A stretch of DNA of 64,000 bases, taken from NCBI RefSeq assembly GCF_011065405.1, contig NZ_CP047056.1, positions 2,936,747 to 3,000,746 on the forward strand. The letters run 5' to 3'. Positions 1 to 6,558 of the stretch are shown piece by piece. Position 1 is the stretch's first letter. Each line of letters starts with the position of its first letter. The translations under genes were made by a program, and so were the position numbers. Origin of the DNA: Succinivibrio dextrinosolvens (lineage in GTDB: Bacteria; Pseudomonadota; Gammaproteobacteria; Enterobacterales; Succinivibrionaceae). The notes under the pieces are model-generated. The model made no database searches, was not told the origin of the DNA, and was given only the letters and a program-made list of their open reading frames with translations.

Positions 1-425
1 GACAGGTTCTTCGCACTTTAATTCAAACCAAATCTCATCTTGGCACAAAAGGGGCGATTGTAGATGTATGCGAGAGCCTGGTTGGTGGTGCGGCTTCTAT
101 TATTGAATGGTTCGAAACAGAACCTCAAGGCACTCCCCATACGTTTATTGTCAAAGTTAATCAGGAATTGACCGGAAGGAGAGTTCCTTCTGAAGTATTG
201 GCGGATTTAATCAACGGAATAAATTACGCAAAACCAGTGCGTTCTCAATACACACTCGTTCTGGTTAATCAGCCTCTATATTCAGAATTAGATTTATCTT
301 TAGTCGTCAGAATGATGACTTATACCCATTTTTATACAAATCCTACATTGTGGTACGAGATGAACTCCAATAGTTGTTTTAGTGGTGGTTCTCGTAGCAT
401 GGCTTATTCTCATTTTTATTCATAA
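1..425 (+). CDS. Phage tail protein I (P2 gpI-like), 3' part only
   Basis: The reading frame is open from base 3 to a TAA at 423-425, so the gene starts before the window. The visible part resembles the C-terminal half of P2-type tail protein I: a segment like SHLGTKGAIVDVCESL, then an EWFE motif and a predicted beta strand (HTFIVKV) before a short helix. In P2-like phages this baseplate protein gene lies directly upstream of the tail fibre gene, as here, where a fibre gene begins 14 bases later. An internal ATG at 168 should not be taken as the true start. The family call rests on pattern and context, not on an alignment. Confidence 0.7.
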   Translation, partial: QVLRTLIQTKSHLGTKGAIVDVCESLVGGAASIIEWFETEPQGTPHTFIVKVNQELTGRRVPSEVLADLINGINYAKPVRSQYTLVLVNQPLYSELDLSLVVRMMTYTHFYTNPTLWYEMNSNSCFSGGSRSMAYSHFYS

Positions 426-438
426 TGGAGTTTTACAA

Positions 439-1548
439 ATGGCTCAGAATGTTGTTGTTACAAATGCAGGTCTTCAGGCTTTAATCAATGCAGAGCAGAC
501 TGGTACAGGTTCTGTTGTTTTAAACAAAGTTATTTTTTCTACAACTGCCATCAATGCCTCAACCGCTTCCGTTTTATCCGATATTACTGATATAGTTGCA
601 ACTCTCTCCTCAGTAAGCGGAACTGCAACTTCAGATCATACAATCCACGTCAGTGCTGGTGATACAGGAGACCAGGCATATACTGTTAAGACAATCGGCA
701 TTGTAACCGATCAAGATATTCTGTTTGCTGTTGTTAGTTCCGAGACTGGTCTTATTTCAAAAATCGCAACTACTCAGGCTTATGTTTCATTCGATATGGA
801 ACTGACTCAGGGTAATCCTCAATATATTACATTCGGTGATACCAACTTCCTGAATCCAGATGCAACATTTTCAACAAAGGGTATAGCTCAGTTGGCAACT
901 GAGGCTGAGGCTTTATTAGGCGAAAATGAAAGAAAAATAATTACTCCTGCTACTTTAGCTCAGGTTCTTGCTGTGTATGATCAGAGAATACAAGATCAGT
1001 TTAAAGAGTGTGGTTTTAATACCGGCGACATCAAGCCTTTAATTTCAAATAATATTAACGATGGCTGGCTGTTAGGAAACAGTGCGGTTGTTTCTCGTTC
1101 TGCAAACTCTAAACTGACTCAGTACGCTTATGACAACGGCTTTGTTCGTTCCGCTGCTGAACAGGCTGAGTACGAAGCTAACCCTGCAACCTTCTCTGGT
1201 CCAATCTATGGGCCTGGTGACGGCTCAACCACTATTCAGCTTCCTGATTTTAGAGGTCGTTCTTTAATGGGAGCTATGTCTTCTGCAAGGGTGGGTAGAT
1301 ACCAACCTGAACAGTTACCTAACATTACTGGTTCCGCTGGAGCTTCGAGACTAGGCATTAATGAGGTAAAAACTACATCAGGCGCACTATCATTAACAGC
1401 CAACGGGCGCATTGGAGGAGCTGGACCAGATACCACAAGAGCAGATGTAAAAATCGAATTTAACGCTCAAAATTGCTCCTCAGTATACTTAAACGCAGGG
1501 TCTGTCAGACCTTTATCTTTAACTCTTAATTATGTAATTAAGACTTAA
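439..1548 (+). CDS. Phage tail-collar fibre protein with exchangeable C-terminus
   Basis: A 369-residue tail fibre, translated from ATG 439 behind GGAG at 427-430. An upstream ATG at 382 lies inside the previous gene and is less likely. The N-terminal ~150 residues look like the phage tail-collar fibre (DUF3751-type) attachment domain. A fibre-repeat motif (STKGIAQLATEAEALLGENE) follows, then a tail collar domain with GDIKPL and LPDFRGRSLMG. From about residue 294 (QLPNITG, base 1318) the protein is a roughly 76-residue tip that ends in SSVYLNAGSVRPLSLTLNYV. That tip is one of 12 related versions held in the downstream array, and it begins exactly at a recombination half-site. It probably sets receptor specificity. 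Confidence 0.88.
   Translation: MAQNVVVTNAGLQALINAEQTGTGSVVLNKVIFSTTAINASTASVLSDITDIVATLSSVSGTATSDHTIHVSAGDTGDQAYTVKTIGIVTDQDILFAVVSSETGLISKIATTQAYVSFDMELTQGNPQYITFGDTNFLNPDATFSTKGIAQLATEAEALLGENERKIITPATLAQVLAVYDQRIQDQFKECGFNTGDIKPLISNNINDGWLLGNSAVVSRSANSKLTQYAYDNGFVRSAAEQAEYEANPATFSGPIYGPGDGSTTIQLPDFRGRSLMGAMSSARVGRYQPEQLPNITGSAGASRLGINEVKTTSGALSLTANGRIGGAGPDTTRADVKIEFNAQNCSSVYLNAGSVRPLSLTLNYVIKT
1312..1331 (+). repeat. Shufflon site 0, half-site inside the expressed fibre gene
   Basis: CCTAACATTACTGG at 1318-1331 matches the right arm of the internal sites. The left side (GAACAGTTA) does not carry the mirrored arm. It encodes P-N-I-T-G in the fibre frame and marks the border between constant and variable parts. 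Confidence 0.85.
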
Positions 1549-1758
1549 GCCTAGAGGACGAACACTACCAGAGTTAGTGTAAATGCTATCGTGTAGAGAA
1601 GCATCAAATGCGACTTTACCAGCACGATTACCAATTGGAGTCCTTGTCGGACCTAGATTAACTTGTGTAAAGGTAAAAACACCATCTGTTGTTGGCATTC
1701 CACTTTCATTGTTGGATAACATGTCCTTAATTGAACCAGTGATGTTAGGACCTAACAT
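1519..1758 (-). other. Silent fibre-tip cassette 1'
   Basis: Antisense partial frame of 79 codons that starts at site 1 with MLGPNITG and ends LGLSLNYIIKS. Its last 30 bases overlap, on the opposite strand, the last 30 bases of the expressed fibre gene. Inversion between sites 0 and 1 would join it to the fibre. It has no ribosome binding site of its own and is presumed untranslated in this position. Confidence 0.85.
1742..1758. repeat. Shufflon site 1
   Basis: Palindrome ATGTTAGGACCTAACAT with odd centre A. The symmetry extends imperfectly into CCAGTG on the left and AACAGG on the right. Both strands encode MLGPNITG outward into cassettes 1' and 2. Confidence 0.9.
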
Positions 1759-2008
1759 AACAGGTTATCAAAATTTTCGTTCTATCACCAACACTGGTGT
1801 AGGCGGGTGCATGATAAATGTAAACTCAGGGGCTTTTGATGTAAAAATACAGAAAGGTTCATCTGCAGATACAGTATCAGTTTTATCATCTACAAAAAAT
1901 ACAGACCAATTACAATTTAGCGCCAATAATTCAAACTCTGTTTATCAAGATGCAGGATTTATACGCCCATTCTCTTTAACGCTTAATTACATAATTAAAA
2001 GCAATTGA
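1751..2008 (+). other. Silent fibre-tip cassette 2
   Basis: Plus-strand partial frame of 86 codons starting at CCT in site 1 (PNITGYQNFRS) and ending FSLTLNYIIKSN. Open frame continues upstream only as the antisense of cassette 1', so translation from 1583 is not expected. It overlaps cassette 2' by 33 bases at the 3' ends. Confidence 0.85.
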
Positions 2009-2209
2009 TAGAGGTGTAACATGACTGTTGTCTTGATATACGGAACTAGAACGAGATGCATCTAAATTAAGTGCAAATGTCGAAGTGCTGGAGTTTGCTC
2101 CTACTGGTAAAGTAAAAACGTCTGACGCATAAAGACTTTTACCATCTTCTCCTACTTGTCCACAATAAGCTATACGATATAAATGTCCCGTTATGTTAGG
2201 ACCTAACAT
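1976..2209 (-). other. Silent fibre-tip cassette 2'
   Basis: Minus-strand partial frame that reads MLGPNITGHLYRIAYCG from site 2 and ends LSIAFNYVIKR. It contains the conserved tip block SSSVYQDNSHVTPLS, a divergent form of the common SIYTDSGKVYPLS block. Confidence 0.85.
2193..2209. repeat. Shufflon site 2
   Basis: Exact 17-base palindrome ATGTTAGGACCTAACAT. Flanks are GTCCCGTT on the left and TAAAGG on the right, so the rightward product reads MLGPNIKG. Confidence 0.9.
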
Positions 2210-2441
2210 TAAAGGTTACTTTAGTGTGAAAAATAATACTCAATTCCTCGGAATAACAAGTGGTGCTTTTAACATAGTCCAAGCAAGTGATTCATCTACT
2301 GAAAGAGTAAATGCATCTGTCGTTTCTGCATATACTCCAAATAGAACACAGCTTAATGCAAGTCTGTTTAATTCAACTTACACAGACAGCGGTAAGGTAT
2401 ATCCTCTATCGTTAGCATTAAACTTCATCATCAAGTGCTAG
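2193..2441 (+). other. Silent fibre-tip cassette 3
   Basis: Plus-strand partial frame of 82 codons: MLGPNIKGYFSVKNN at site 2, ending LSLALNFIIKC. It carries the SIYTDSG-type block as STYTDSGKVYPLS. The TAG stop overlaps the stop of cassette 3' by four bases. Confidence 0.85.
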
Positions 2442-2707
2442 GCTTTTATGATGAAATTCAAGGCAAGAGAAAGTGGGTACACCTTGCCTGAATTTACATA
2501 TGTACTATTAGAATTACTTGCGCTCATTTGAACTGCTCTATCAGATGTTGTGGATACAATTGTTCCCATAGGTAGAGAAATAGCATCTTCTCTAGAGTCA
2601 TATGTATTAAAAGCCCCATGTGCCAACGATGGTATTGAGCTCAGAGCTCCTTTTGATCCTATATAAAGGCTGTAAGCAAAAACACCTGTAATGTTAGGAC
2701 CTAACAT
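2438..2707 (-). other. Silent fibre-tip cassette 3'
   Basis: Minus-strand partial frame of 89 codons, the longest tip. It starts MLGPNITGVFAYSLY at site 3 and ends NSTYVNSGKVYPLSLALNF then IIKA. The variable middle shares little with the other cassettes. Confidence 0.85.
2691..2707. repeat. Shufflon site 3
   Basis: Exact palindrome ATGTTAGGACCTAACAT. The symmetry extends outward almost perfectly through CCTGTA on the left and TACAGG on the right, making this the most symmetric of the 17-base sites. Confidence 0.9.
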
Positions 2708-2933
2708 TACAGGAGATCTGCAAGGTATCAGAGGAGATGGAGGTTTAGGTGGTTCAGGTGCTTTCTCCTTAACATCATGGCACGCTTATAGATATGACGG
2801 TTATTCATCAAGTGGCGGTGGTAAAGATAGTGGTTATTTTCCTTTCTCTGCCCAAAAATCTAGTAGCATTTATTCTCCCGGTGGTCACGTATATCCGCTG
2901 TCTTTGGCTCTCAATTTCATAATTAAATGCTAG
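2691..2933 (+). other. Silent fibre-tip cassette 4
   Basis: Plus-strand partial frame of 80 codons: MLGPNITGDLQGIRG at site 3, a glycine-rich middle, and an end in SSSIYSPGGHVYPLSLALNF then IIKC. Its stop overlaps the stop of cassette 4' by four bases. Confidence 0.85.
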
Positions 2934-3163
2934 GCTTTTATGATGAAATTCAAAGCAAGGCTTAATGGATACACCTTGCCTGAGTCCGTGTAAATAGAAT
3001 TAGAACTTTTAGCGTCAAAATATAGTGTATGGGCACCAAAGTCACTTGTAACAGTTCCATTTGTTGCAGATCTAGTTAGCTCATTTCTTAATGCTCCACT
3101 ATCTATAGCATCAATAAACTGATAAAAATCACTTGAACTGCCCGTTATGTTAGGACCTAACAT
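2930..3163 (-). other. Silent fibre-tip cassette 4'
   Basis: Minus-strand partial frame of 77 codons, MLGPNITGSSSDFYQF at site 4, ending NSIYTDSGKVYPLSLALNF then IIKA. The last ~70 bases are close to those of cassettes 3' and 5', which suggests gene conversion or duplication of the 3' end. Confidence 0.85.
3147..3163. repeat. Shufflon site 4
   Basis: Exact palindrome ATGTTAGGACCTAACAT with flanks CCCGTT and AAAAGG, like site 2. The centre base is again A on the plus strand. Confidence 0.9.
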
Positions 3164-3371
3164 AAAAGGAACTTGTTTAATTCAGCAAGCTGGTGGTGCA
3201 TCAGTTAGCGGTGCTATCTTCTCAACAGGAATGAACTATGCTACACCTAATGCATCTTCAAGGGTTTCTTTAGTAAACGGTATCAATGCGTCATTATATA
3301 ACTCAGTTTACACTGACAGCGGACACGTCTATTCGCTGTCATTGGTGTTAAATTTTATCATTAAGACTTAA
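3147..3371 (+). other. Silent fibre-tip cassette 5
   Basis: Plus-strand partial frame of 74 codons: MLGPNIKGTCLIQQAGG at site 4, ending NSVYTDSGHVYSLSLVLNF then IIKT. It overlaps cassette 5' by 11 bases. Confidence 0.85.
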
Positions 3372-3579
3372 TTATGAAGTTTAAGGCAAGGCTCAATGGA
3401 TATACCTTGCCTGAGTCGGTGTAAATGGAGTTTGAATTATGAGCTGAAAAACCATCTTCAAAAAGATTAGCGGCACCATTCTGTAAACCAACATTTGAGA
3501 GCCTATGACCTGTCTGATAAAAAGCTCCACTTTGAGCTACTAGCGAGTATAATCCGCTAATTAGTCCTGTAATGTTAGG
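3361..3579 (-). other. Silent fibre-tip cassette 5'
   Basis: Minus-strand partial frame of 73 codons from CCT at 3579-3577: PNITGLISGLYSLVAQSG, ending NSIYTDSGKVYPLSLALNF then IIKS. The expanded site 5 removes the in-frame ATG that the other cassettes have, so no free-standing start exists. This shows the ATG in the other sites is probably incidental. Confidence 0.82.
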
Positions 3580-3595
3580 ACTTAGGTCCTAACAT
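3572..3595. repeat. Shufflon site 5, expanded by seven bases
   Basis: Both arms are present, ATGTTAGGA at 3572-3580 and TCCTAACAT at 3587-3595, but seven extra bases lie in the middle. The near-perfect palindrome runs from 3566 to 3601. The extra length equals a plausible 7-base crossover spacer. Confidence 0.85.
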
Positions 3596-3815
3596 TACAG
3601 GGCAATCAAAAAGTTTTATATGTTATGGTGCATTAATTAGCTCTGGAGCTTTGGGTAGTGGAAAAGATTCTGCATCACCTCATGCTTATGCTGGGAACTC
3701 GGGTAACGACAAAAATATATTATATTTTAATGCATCAAATAGTAATTCCATATATACAGACAATGGCTCTATAATTCCGTTATCTTTAGCACTTAACTAT
3801 GTAATTAAGGTGTAG
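3588..3815 (+). other. Silent fibre-tip cassette 6
   Basis: Plus-strand partial frame of 76 codons from CCT in site 5: PNITGQSKSFICYGAL, ending NSIYTDNGSIIPLSLALNYV then IKV. It has no ATG at the site because of the expanded centre. It overlaps cassette 6' by 30 bases. Confidence 0.82.
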
Positions 3816-3998
3816 AGATAGTGGAAAAACCTTTCCTGAATCAGTGTAAATGGCATTTGATTCCGACGCATTAAAAACATAATTTACCATTATTCTCTCT
3901 CCGTTACCGCTGAATCTTGCAGTATTATCGTTGTATTGAGATGTTGCTCCTGATGCGACCTTATATTGTCCTCCTGAGAATTTTCCAGTTATGTTAGG
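3786..3998 (-). other. Silent fibre-tip cassette 6'
   Basis: Minus-strand partial frame of 71 codons, the last of the array: PNITGKFSGGQYKVASG, ending NAIYTDSGKVFPLSLHLNYI then VKC. It starts at the terminal half-site. Confidence 0.82.
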
Positions 3999-4000
3999 AC
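3991..4000 (-). repeat. Shufflon site 6, terminal half-site
   Basis: ATGTTAGGAC with the outward flank CCAGTT. The right side continues as AAAAGAAAT and lacks the mirrored arm. With site 0 it forms the outer border of the array. Confidence 0.82.
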
Positions 4001-4005
4001 AAAAG

Positions 4006-4056
4006 AAATCACCTCTTAATTACGTAAAAACCGCCATTAAGAAGTGATTTTTTAAT
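4006..4056. terminator. Bidirectional terminator between shufflon and recombinase gene
   Basis: A 15-base stem with one mismatch (4006-4020 and 4036-4050) and a 15-base loop. It is followed by TTTTTT on the plus side; on the minus side the stem follows the recombinase stop and is trailed by TTTCTTTTG. It would end late fibre transcription and the recombinase message. Confidence 0.75.
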
Positions 4057-4079
4057 TGTGCCCAGCACAATATTTTAAT

Positions 4080-5225
4080 TCAGTCTTTTACCGAGTTAAC
4101 CGCTTGTATAAGCTTACTTCCGGAGGAATCCTCGGCACATACGGCACAATACATTTCAAAGATATATCTGAACCATTTCTGATATATCTCTCTGCGCTGT
4201 TCAAGATAATCTCCACGAAGATAGGCGCGTTCAGTCTGACTTCCATAAACATGTGCAAGGCAATCCTCCGCAACTTCAAACGGAATATTTTGATCTTTAA
4301 GCCATGTCCTAGCGGTAGCCCTTAATCCGTGATGGCAGAGCTGACCGTTTAACACTGACTTATTCAGGAAGCGTGACAAATACTGTTTGTGGACATGACT
4401 TCCTGAGGTGAAATGCCACACGTAAGCATTACGCTTGTCTGTATGGACAAGTTCTAAGACAGCGAGAATGTCCGGACACAAATGGACTCTGTGAACTCTA
4501 CGCTTTTTCATAATCTCAGCAGGGAGGGTAAGGGTATCTCCTTCAATCCATGCCCAGCGGACTGAAACGCACTCGATTGGTCTGAGCATTGAATAAACCG
4601 CCCATATAACAAAACAGTGAAATTCCAGCTTCTGACCTTTAAGAAGTACAAACAGTTCACAAAGTCGATGAGCCTGAATGTATGGGCGGTTCTTAACAGA
4701 GTAGGGCGCAAATACTCTGGATAACTTCCTGCATGGATTATTGGCAAGCAGTCCGGCACAGACAGCTAAATCAAGTATCTCATTAAGGCGCATTAAGATG
4801 CGTTTCAGAGTGGGTGGTTTATCCTTCAACTCCAGTAGGAGATTTAAGGCTAACGGTGCAGTAATCTGCTCCAGTTGCAGTTTACTTAATTTGGGAAGCA
4901 GATAGATTTCAATTCTCCGTTTCTCAACCTCATACGAGACTATGTAAGATTTCTTTTTATGACACCATAGCTTAAAAGCGTCTGTAAAAGTTAATCCTTT
5001 TGAAGGCTTGATCTTTAACTCCTCACGTTTCAGGTGTGCAAGCTGTCGAGCTTGAACAAGTGATAAATCAGGATAGAAGCCCAAAGTTACATCTTTAACT
5101 ATCCCTCTCACGTTGTATCGAAGCACAAAAGACTTATGACCGGAAGGATAGACACGCAGATACAAACTTTCACCCAGTCTGACCGTATAACGTTTTTCTT
5201 TTATTTTTAGTTTTGACAAATTCAT
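4080..5225 (-). CDS. Tyrosine recombinase, probable shufflon invertase
   Basis: A 381-residue P4-type integrase. The N-terminal ~75 residues resemble the DUF4102 arm-binding domain (LGESLYLRVYPSGHKSFVLR, then LGFYPDLSLVQAR). A core-binding helical region follows, then the catalytic domain. The catalytic set appears complete: Arg in MLRPIE, Lys in MKKRRVH, HGLR for the His/Arg box, LAHVYG for the second His, and the Tyr in AYLRGDYLEQRR. It lies directly beside the array and between fibre and chaperone genes, as rci does in R64, so inversion of the cassettes is its most likely job. It could instead, or also, be the prophage integrase. The window does not include the other prophage end, so this cannot be excluded. 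Confidence 0.85.
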   Translation of the reverse strand: MNLSKLKIKEKRYTVRLGESLYLRVYPSGHKSFVLRYNVRGIVKDVTLGFYPDLSLVQARQLAHLKREELKIKPSKGLTFTDAFKLWCHKKKSYIVSYEVEKRRIEIYLLPKLSKLQLEQITAPLALNLLLELKDKPPTLKRILMRLNEILDLAVCAGLLANNPCRKLSRVFAPYSVKNRPYIQAHRLCELFVLLKGQKLEFHCFVIWAVYSMLRPIECVSVRWAWIEGDTLTLPAEIMKKRRVHRVHLCPDILAVLELVHTDKRNAYVWHFTSGSHVHKQYLSRFLNKSVLNGQLCHHGLRATARTWLKDQNIPFEVAEDCLAHVYGSQTERAYLRGDYLEQRREIYQKWFRYIFEMYCAVCAEDSSGSKLIQAVNSVKD

Positions 5226-5226
5226 A

Positions 5227-5239
5227 AAGGAGACTCCTT
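5227..5239. promoter_or_regulatory. Palindromic Shine-Dalgarno shared by two divergent genes
   Basis: AAGGAGACTCCTT is a 13-base palindrome with odd centre. On the plus strand AAGGAG lies 7 bases before ATG 5240; on the minus strand AAGGAG lies 8 bases before the recombinase ATG at 5225-5223. Only 14 bases separate the two start codons, so neither gene can have a promoter in the gap. Confidence 0.85.
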
Positions 5240-5764
5240 ATGTCTAATACAACAACTGCTTATCAATTTGATAGTCAGGGTTACTACCTAAACGAAACTT
5301 TAGTACAAAAATTGGGAGAGGAATATTTAGTTCCTCCTGATTCCACCATGGCTGAACCAACATTTAAAGCCGGTTACTGGACCAAGTGGAACGGCTCAAA
5401 ATGGACTAATGAGAAGATCCCAACCACTTGTGCTGAGGCTATTAAGAAAGGTTTAACCTGTATCTCCAACGGTCAGGGTAAGCATAACTACGAGGTTAAA
5501 ATCTTATTAGAGGCTTTAGTTGCTGCAGACAGTGAACACTATAAAACCGTAGTCTCTGACAATTTCGTAATGACTATCGAGGAGATTCCTGAGCCTACTG
5601 AGGAAGAGAAGGCTCTTGAGAGAGAACAGGCAAAGCAGAATGCAGCTCAACAGGCAATTGATGATTTAATCAAGCAGATGACCATTGCAGACCTGAACGG
5701 TGACGAAGAATGGAAGGCTGAATTAAGAGAAGAATACCAGACATTAACAGCGGAGGCAGAATAA
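5240..5764 (+). CDS. Probable tail fibre assembly chaperone
   Basis: A 174-residue protein. It starts YQFDSQGYYLNETLVQ, has a W-rich middle (GYWTKWNGSKWTNEK) and an acidic, coiled C-terminus (EEIPEPTEEEKALEREQAKQ). This is the usual look of phage tail fibre assembly (Caudo_TAP-like) proteins, which are encoded just after the fibre gene and help it fold. Here the shufflon and recombinase separate it from the fibre. Its transcription must start inside the recombinase gene, antisense to it, or read through the terminator near 4050. The family call is from composition and position. Confidence 0.65.
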   Translation: MSNTTTAYQFDSQGYYLNETLVQKLGEEYLVPPDSTMAEPTFKAGYWTKWNGSKWTNEKIPTTCAEAIKKGLTCISNGQGKHNYEVKILLEALVAADSEHYKTVVSDNFVMTIEEIPEPTEEEKALEREQAKQNAAQQAIDDLIKQMTIADLNGDEEWKAELREEYQTLTAEAE

Positions 5765-5765
5765 A

Positions 5766-5990
5766 ATGAGCGAGACAGTATATCCAAAGCCAAGTCAGAC
5801 CTATGTAAGAAAAGGCAGATGTGTATATTGCGGTTCAAAGAAAATTAAGAACCTATACGGCTATGAATGGTGTGGCAAAACTTGTAAATTAGGAGCTCTT
5901 GGATTTGATATCTATGAGCGCGAAAATCATTTAGGCCCATATGCACCATCTGAACCAGAACCAGTAGAAGAAGATTCTGGAGAAGAGTAA
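5766..5990 (+). CDS. Small cysteine-motif phage protein
   Basis: A 74-residue protein starting one base after the previous stop, with GGAGG about nine bases upstream, so the two are co-transcribed. Residues ~17-40 hold CVYCGSKKIKNLYGYEWCGKTC, two cysteine pairs typical of a small zinc ribbon. The tail is acidic (EPEPVEEDSGEE). No named family is recognised. Position at the end of the tail operon suggests a late prophage gene, perhaps modifying the tail or the host. Confidence 0.6.
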   Translation: MSETVYPKPSQTYVRKGRCVYCGSKKIKNLYGYEWCGKTCKLGALGFDIYERENHLGPYAPSEPEPVEEDSGEE

Positions 5991-6075
5991 ATTTTTATAG
6001 TGAAATTTTGATTATCAAGATTAAGTATTCCTGGATAAAGAATACTTAATCTAATTTTTAGATCTTTTGTAAAAA

Positions 6076-6095
6076 GGGGTGCAATGGGGTGCAAT
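6076..6095 (+). repeat. Tandem decamer, possible integrase arm site
   Basis: GGGGTGCAAT occurs twice without a gap. Short direct repeats next to an attachment core are typical arm-type binding sites of tyrosine integrases. The core-like sequence lies about 250 bases to the right. Function is inferred. Confidence 0.4.
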
Positions 6096-6207
6096 AATAA
6101 ATCATATCTTTAAAAATCTAGATGTTCACTTCTTAATCTGACACTCCCTATGTCACCGCTAGAGCTTTCATTTACATTTCCTTATGTTTGTTATACAAGA
6201 TGATTCT

Positions 6208-6238
6208 ACCCACTCAGTCGAGTGGGTTCTTTTTTTTG
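6208..6238 (+). terminator. Rho-independent terminator of the prophage end
   Basis: Perfect 8-base stem ACCCACTC / GAGTGGGT with loop AGTC, followed by TCTTTTTTTT. It would stop transcription leaving the tail operon. Confidence 0.85.
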
Positions 6239-6347
6239 TTATAATTACATACGTAATTTAGGTCAATTACACATACATACAAAACTACATACAGATTCCT
6301 AAAATCTTGAATAATTCATTTTAAATCAAATAACTTATTAAATATTG

Positions 6348-6369
6348 TCAACTCCCTCCACCTCCACCA
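6348..6369 (+). repeat. tmRNA 3'-end copy 1, probable attR of the prophage
   Basis: TCAACT followed by CCCTCCACCTCCACCA. This has the layout of a T-loop end, a 5-base T-stem strand (CCCTC), a 7-base acceptor strand (CACCTCC) and ACCA. The acceptor would pair with GGGGGUG, with the G3-U70 pair and A73 expected of alanine-accepting tmRNA. No tmRNA body precedes it, so it is a 3' fragment, as phage integration into ssrA leaves behind. The intact gene would lie left of the window. Confidence 0.6.
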
Positions 6370-6558
6370 AAATCAAAAAAATCTTGTTTATATTCAAATA
6401 GTTATATCTTGTCTTTAGAATGACAAAGTGCCAAAAAATTTGAAATTTGGAGTTCAACTGATTCAATTTTTCAAAATGTAAAAATTGAGATGAAATCTTT
6501 GTTATTTTTTTTATAAAATGACTATCCTTTAAGTAAGATCATGTTTGAGGTGAAAATC

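Larger units (their letters stand above)
1312..4000. other. Shufflon: six invertible segments encoding alternative fibre tips
   Basis: Between base 1318, inside the fibre gene, and base 3999, seven related sites divide the DNA into six segments of about 410-500 bases. Each segment carries two partial reading frames that start at its outer sites and converge in the middle. All twelve begin with (ML)GPNITG or PNI(T/K)G in the same phase relative to the site, and end with a conserved tail like SNSIYTDSGKVYPLSLALNF followed by IIK. Inverting any set of segments would place a different frame behind the common fibre N-terminus without breaking the phase. The plan matches the R64 plasmid pilV shufflon, but here the variable protein is a phage tail fibre. 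A tyrosine recombinase gene adjoins the array. Confidence 0.93.
5991..6558. other. Prophage right-end region without a gene
   Basis: No credible reading frame. It holds a tandem decamer, a terminator and a tmRNA-like 3' end, listed separately, and then AT-rich DNA leading to hicB. An inverted repeat CAATTTTT / AAAAATTG at 6464-6487 lies 72 bases before the hicB start and could be the operator of the toxin-antitoxin pair. Confidence 0.6.

Noticed and set aside
1236-1436. Antisense frame inside the fibre gene
   Set aside because: It is the mirror of the coding strand of the fibre, has no ribosome site and no family features.
1583-1750. Long plus-strand frame running into cassette 2 from 1583
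   Set aside because: This part is the antisense of cassette 1'. Only the part from the recombination site onward resembles the other tips.
1312-4000. Diversity-generating retroelement as source of fibre variation
   Set aside because: No reverse transcriptase gene and no template/variable repeat pair with adenine-specific changes. The cassettes differ throughout and alternate in strand, which fits inversion.
4056-4325. Plus-strand frame opposite the recombinase gene
   Set aside because: Shadow of the recombinase coding strand; no start signal or motif.
4080-5225. Recombinase as an ordinary prophage integrase only
   Set aside because: Its position within the tail-gene block, beside the array and away from the attR-like copy, argues for inversion. 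Not fully excluded, so it is noted in the feature.
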